Below the pieces are notes generated by a model. It was not told the DNA's origin. It searched no databases and worked only from the letters and a program-made list of their open reading frames with translations. The position numbers and the translations under genes are program-made. DNA of 64,000 bases from Nostoc foliaceum FACHB-393. GTDB lineage: Bacteria; Cyanobacteriota; Cyanobacteriia; Cyanobacteriales; Nostocaceae. Each line of letters starts with the position of its first letter. Positions within the stretch are counted from its first letter, which is position 1. The DNA lies in contig NZ_JACJTD010000036.1 in the NCBI RefSeq assembly GCF_014698505.1, positions 1 to 64,000 of the forward strand, given 5' to 3'. Below are positions 61,552 to 64,000 of this stretch, piece after piece.

Positions 61552-64000
61552 CTACAGCGGTAGCTGGATCACAAATTCAGTACCTTCGCCTGGTGAAGAA
61601 TTTACCTCAATCACTCCTCCATGTTTTTCTGTGACAATTTGACGAGCGATCGCTAATCCTAATCCTGTACCCTTACCCACACCTTTTGTAGTAAATAAGT
61701 GGTCAAAAATCTTTTGTTTTACTTCTTCATTTATCCCATTACCATTATCAGCAATAGAAATTTTCACGCCTTGATTTGCTACTGAGGTTTTAATGATAAT
61801 TCGGTTGGGATTGTCCTTAATTTCCTCAAAACTCCGTCCTGTATTTGATTCATCTAGCGCCTCAATGGCATTTGCCATAATATTCATAAATACCTGATTT
61901 AGTTGCCCAGGGAAACATTCAAACTGCGGCAAATTACCATAATCAGTTATCACTTCAATTGTTGGACGTTCTTCGTTTGCTTTAAGGCGATGTTTGAGAA
62001 TTAAAATCGTACTGTCGATACCTTCATGGATATTAAATGGCACTTTGTAATCTTTATCAGCACGGGAGAAAGTTCGGAGACTGGTACTAATGTTGTGAAG
62101 GCGATCGCACGCCATAGTCATTGAATCAATAATCTTGGGTAAGTCTTCTAAGCTATAATCCAAGTCAATTTCTTCAGCATGTTCTTTGATTTGATCATCG
62201 GGATTGGGAAGACTTGCTTGATATAGTTTTAAGTGTTCAACAATATCCGCAATGGTAGGTTTAGTTTGTTTGAGACTAGCAGCAATGAAGCCCAAAGGAT
62301 TATTCATTTCATGGGCTACCCCAGCAACTAAATTACCCAATGCAGACATTTTCTCACTCTGAACCATTTGTAATTGTGCTTGTTGTAATTCTTCTAAAGC
62401 TTTTTTCAATTCTTGGGATTTTTGAATGACGGCGGCTTCGGCTTGTTTGCGTTCTGTGACATCTAACAACAAGCCATCCCAAATAATTGAGCCATCAGCT
62501 TGTTTAATTGGACGGGATGCAGCTTGAATCCATTTTAACTGACCAGAAAGGGTGATAATTCGTCCTTGATATAGCCAAGGCTCCAAGGTTTGAGCAGAAA
62601 TGGTAATAGTCTCTTGATAACGCACCATATCCTCTGGGTGAGTCAGAGATATCAAACTGTTAGCATCAGCCACTGCCTGCTCTGATGGGACTTCGTAAAT
62701 TTCATAACAACCAGTGCTAACATAGCTTAACCTGGTGATACCATCTGGTAAAAGTTGGAATTGATAAATCATTCCCGGAACATTTTCCGCAAGGCGGTGA
62801 AAACGGGCTTCGGTATCCTGTAAATTAGTGTACAATTGGGCATTTTCTAAGGATATTGCTGCTTGGGAAGAAAGTAAGTTAATAACGCTGAGGCGATCGC
62901 TAGTAAATACCCCTTGAGTTAGTTGATTTTCTAGGTAAAGAATCCCTAGCAAATGCCCTTGATTAATAATCGGGGTACACAATACACTCTGAGGTTTTAT
63001 TCGGTGCATATATTCCCCAATTACACCAAGAATATCTGTTTGCAAGTTATCGATCACAACTGTTTGTTGGGTATTTTTGACGTAATTGATAATTGTTATG
63101 GGAATATCTTGACAAGTATCTAGTGGTTGTGTGTCAAGAATGGTTTGTATCGCAATCTGGGAATTTGATCCATGATTAATAAAGGTAATTGCCCTAACTT
63201 GCCAAGTATCTCCTTGGGGAAGAATTAGTGCAGATTTTTTCGCGCCAGAGTTTTCTAGGATAATGCGGGTGAGGCTAGCAATGAGTTGATCTAATTCTAG
63301 AGAACTGGATATAGCTTGAGCGGCTTTAAGGACAGAGGTAAAATCCAGACCATCAGAAATACAAGTGCTGTCAGTGCTAGAACTACGAGTAGATGAGGAA
63401 GTACCACGAAAGCTAATAGTTTCTAGAGGGTTAAGGTTAATTCGTTGTTGTTCCAGGATGGGTTGAAGCAGTTGGGGATAGCGTTTTTCTAAGTCATTAG
63501 TTTTGGCTTTTGCGCCCCAACGAGCGTAGCAGTAGTATGCTTCTTGCATATATGGTTGAGCGACTTTTTCTTTACCCCAGTCGAGGTAGAATTTGGCTGC
63601 TAATTCGTTGCTAAGTGCTTCTTCTTGGATGTAGGCGTTGGCTTTGGCAAGGGAGATGGCGCGATCATAATATTCCATCGCCTTGAGCTTATCTCCCATT
63701 ACCCGCGCTGTTTCTGCCTCAACTAAGTCGTACTTGTGCTGAAAATTAACAGGAGCATAGCCAGCCCAATAGTGCATGAGTTTTTGGTTGGTAATTACCT
63801 GATTTAACCAACATTCTTGCTGATTCTGTTCGCGATCGCAGCTAGAATACTTTGCAAGTAAGCACAAAGAGTAGTAAAAGTTATGTGCCACAACTAAGAG
63901 TAGACCAAAGGCTCCATTCATATACCCGGTGGCTTTTTCTGCATTGCTTGCAGCTTCTTCATACTGGTCAAAGGTATAAAGAATAGCTGTTTTGGCAAGA
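61552..64000 (-). CDS. Large sensor histidine kinase, C-terminal part (5' end outside window)
   Basis: The frame stays open from the stop at 61552 to the window edge. The first in-frame ATG (63921) lies inside clearly coding sequence (AASNAEKATGYMNGAFGLLL), so the gene starts outside. Order seen: a helical region typical of multifunctional kinase-ATPase proteins, a GAF domain (QAISSSLELDQLIASLTRIIL...), a PAS domain (ENVPGMIYQFQL... with DVTERKQAE), a coiled coil, HisKA with H-box VAGVAHEMNNPLGF, and HATPase_c (NQVFMNIMANAIEAL, DNGNGI, TTKGVGKGTGLGLA). It matches the C-terminal half of cyanobacterial Ser/Thr kinase-AAA-GAF-histidine kinase proteins. All kinase boxes look intact. Confidence 0.9.
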   Translation of the reverse strand, partial: LAKTAILYTFDQYEEAASNAEKATGYMNGAFGLLLVVAHNFYYSLCLLAKYSSCDREQNQQECWLNQVITNQKLMHYWAGYAPVNFQHKYDLVEAETARVMGDKLKAMEYYDRAISLAKANAYIQEEALSNELAAKFYLDWGKEKVAQPYMQEAYYCYARWGAKAKTNDLEKRYPQLLQPILEQQRINLNPLETISFRGTSSSTRSSSTDSTCISDGLDFTSVLKAAQAISSSLELDQLIASLTRIILENSGAKKSALILPQGDTWQVRAITFINHGSNSQIAIQTILDTQPLDTCQDIPITIINYVKNTQQTVVIDNLQTDILGVIGEYMHRIKPQSVLCTPIINQGHLLGILYLENQLTQGVFTSDRLSVINLLSSQAAISLENAQLYTNLQDTEARFHRLAENVPGMIYQFQLLPDGITRLSYVSTGCYEIYEVPSEQAVADANSLISLTHPEDMVRYQETITISAQTLEPWLYQGRIITLSGQLKWIQAASRPIKQADGSIIWDGLLLDVTERKQAEAAVIQKSQELKKALEELQQAQLQMVQSEKMSALGNLVAGVAHEMNNPLGFIAASLKQTKPTIADIVEHLKLYQASLPNPDDQIKEHAEEIDLDYSLEDLPKIIDSMTMACDRLHNISTSLRTFSRADKDYKVPFNIHEGIDSTILILKHRLKANEERPTIEVITDYGNLPQFECFPGQLNQVFMNIMANAIEALDESNTGRSFEEIKDNPNRIIIKTSVANQGVKISIADNGNGINEEVKQKIFDHLFTTKGVGKGTGLGLAIARQIVTEKHGGVIEVNSSPGEGTEFVIQLPL

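Overview
The window looks like chromosome of a filamentous, heterocyst-group cyanobacterium close to Nostoc. Three things point there. Highly Iterated Palindrome (GCGATCGC) sites are scattered through genes and spacers. Many spacers carry 7-bp short tandem repeats of the Nostoc/Anabaena type. The genes include cyanobacterial families (HpsA-K, DUF1997, DUF4079, LabA-like NYN protein, MenH of phylloquinone synthesis, InrS/CsoR-type regulator, giant kinase-AAA-GAF-PAS-histidine kinase). There is no rRNA, tRNA, CRISPR array, intact insertion sequence or prophage that I can recognise.

Layout. 1-3000: a decaying accessory patch with a PD-(D/E)XK nuclease-like gene and a CHAT/AAA gene, each cut by a single in-frame stop codon, plus a 21-bp tandem repeat array and a perfect 30-bp palindrome. 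3-10.6 kb: membrane Ser/Thr kinase, alpha/beta hydrolase, SLH-domain surface protein, VOC protein, degenerate metallo-beta-lactamase-fold protein, MscS channel and histone-deacetylase-family hydrolase. 10.6-15.5 kb: a small membrane protein followed by a 1493-residue Upf1-like helicase carrying an IF-2 N-terminal-like domain and a roughly 700-residue, largely coiled-coil insertion. 15.8-19.3 kb: cobalamin-dependent methionine synthase MetH. 20.2-34.3 kb: the complete eleven-gene hps locus (hpsA-K), which in Nostoc punctiforme makes and secretes hormogonium polysaccharide: pilin-like proteins HpsA/B/C/D/H, glycosyltransferases HpsE/F/G/I/K and the membrane protein HpsJ. 34.8-41.7 kb: DUF502 protein, NusB, FtsY, then a 1.6-kb gene-free stretch and a GAF-SpoIIE phosphatase. 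42.3-50.3 kb: ankyrin protein, DUF4079, DUF1997, SDR protein, phage-lysozyme-like enzyme with an apparent CTG start, MenH, CsoR/InrS-type regulator, LptC and NYN/LabA-like protein. 50.5-60.9 kb: MetG, a PlsC-type acyltransferase next to a hydrolase, an EcsC/TerB-like protein, PepA, and the fatty-acid/phospholipid initiation cluster plsX-fabH-fabD. 60.9-64 kb: a truncated histidine-kinase remnant beside the C-terminal part of a large sensor kinase that runs off the right edge.

Most of the window is housekeeping. The hps operon is the main coherent pathway, but it is already described. The less ordinary signals are the two nonsense-interrupted neighbouring genes, the 21-bp repeat family found at two loci, heptamer repeats that supply the start codons of fabD and a hydrolase, the IF2N-helicase fusion, and a structured segment inside the 1.6-kb gene-free region. 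I did not find a convincing wholly new system.
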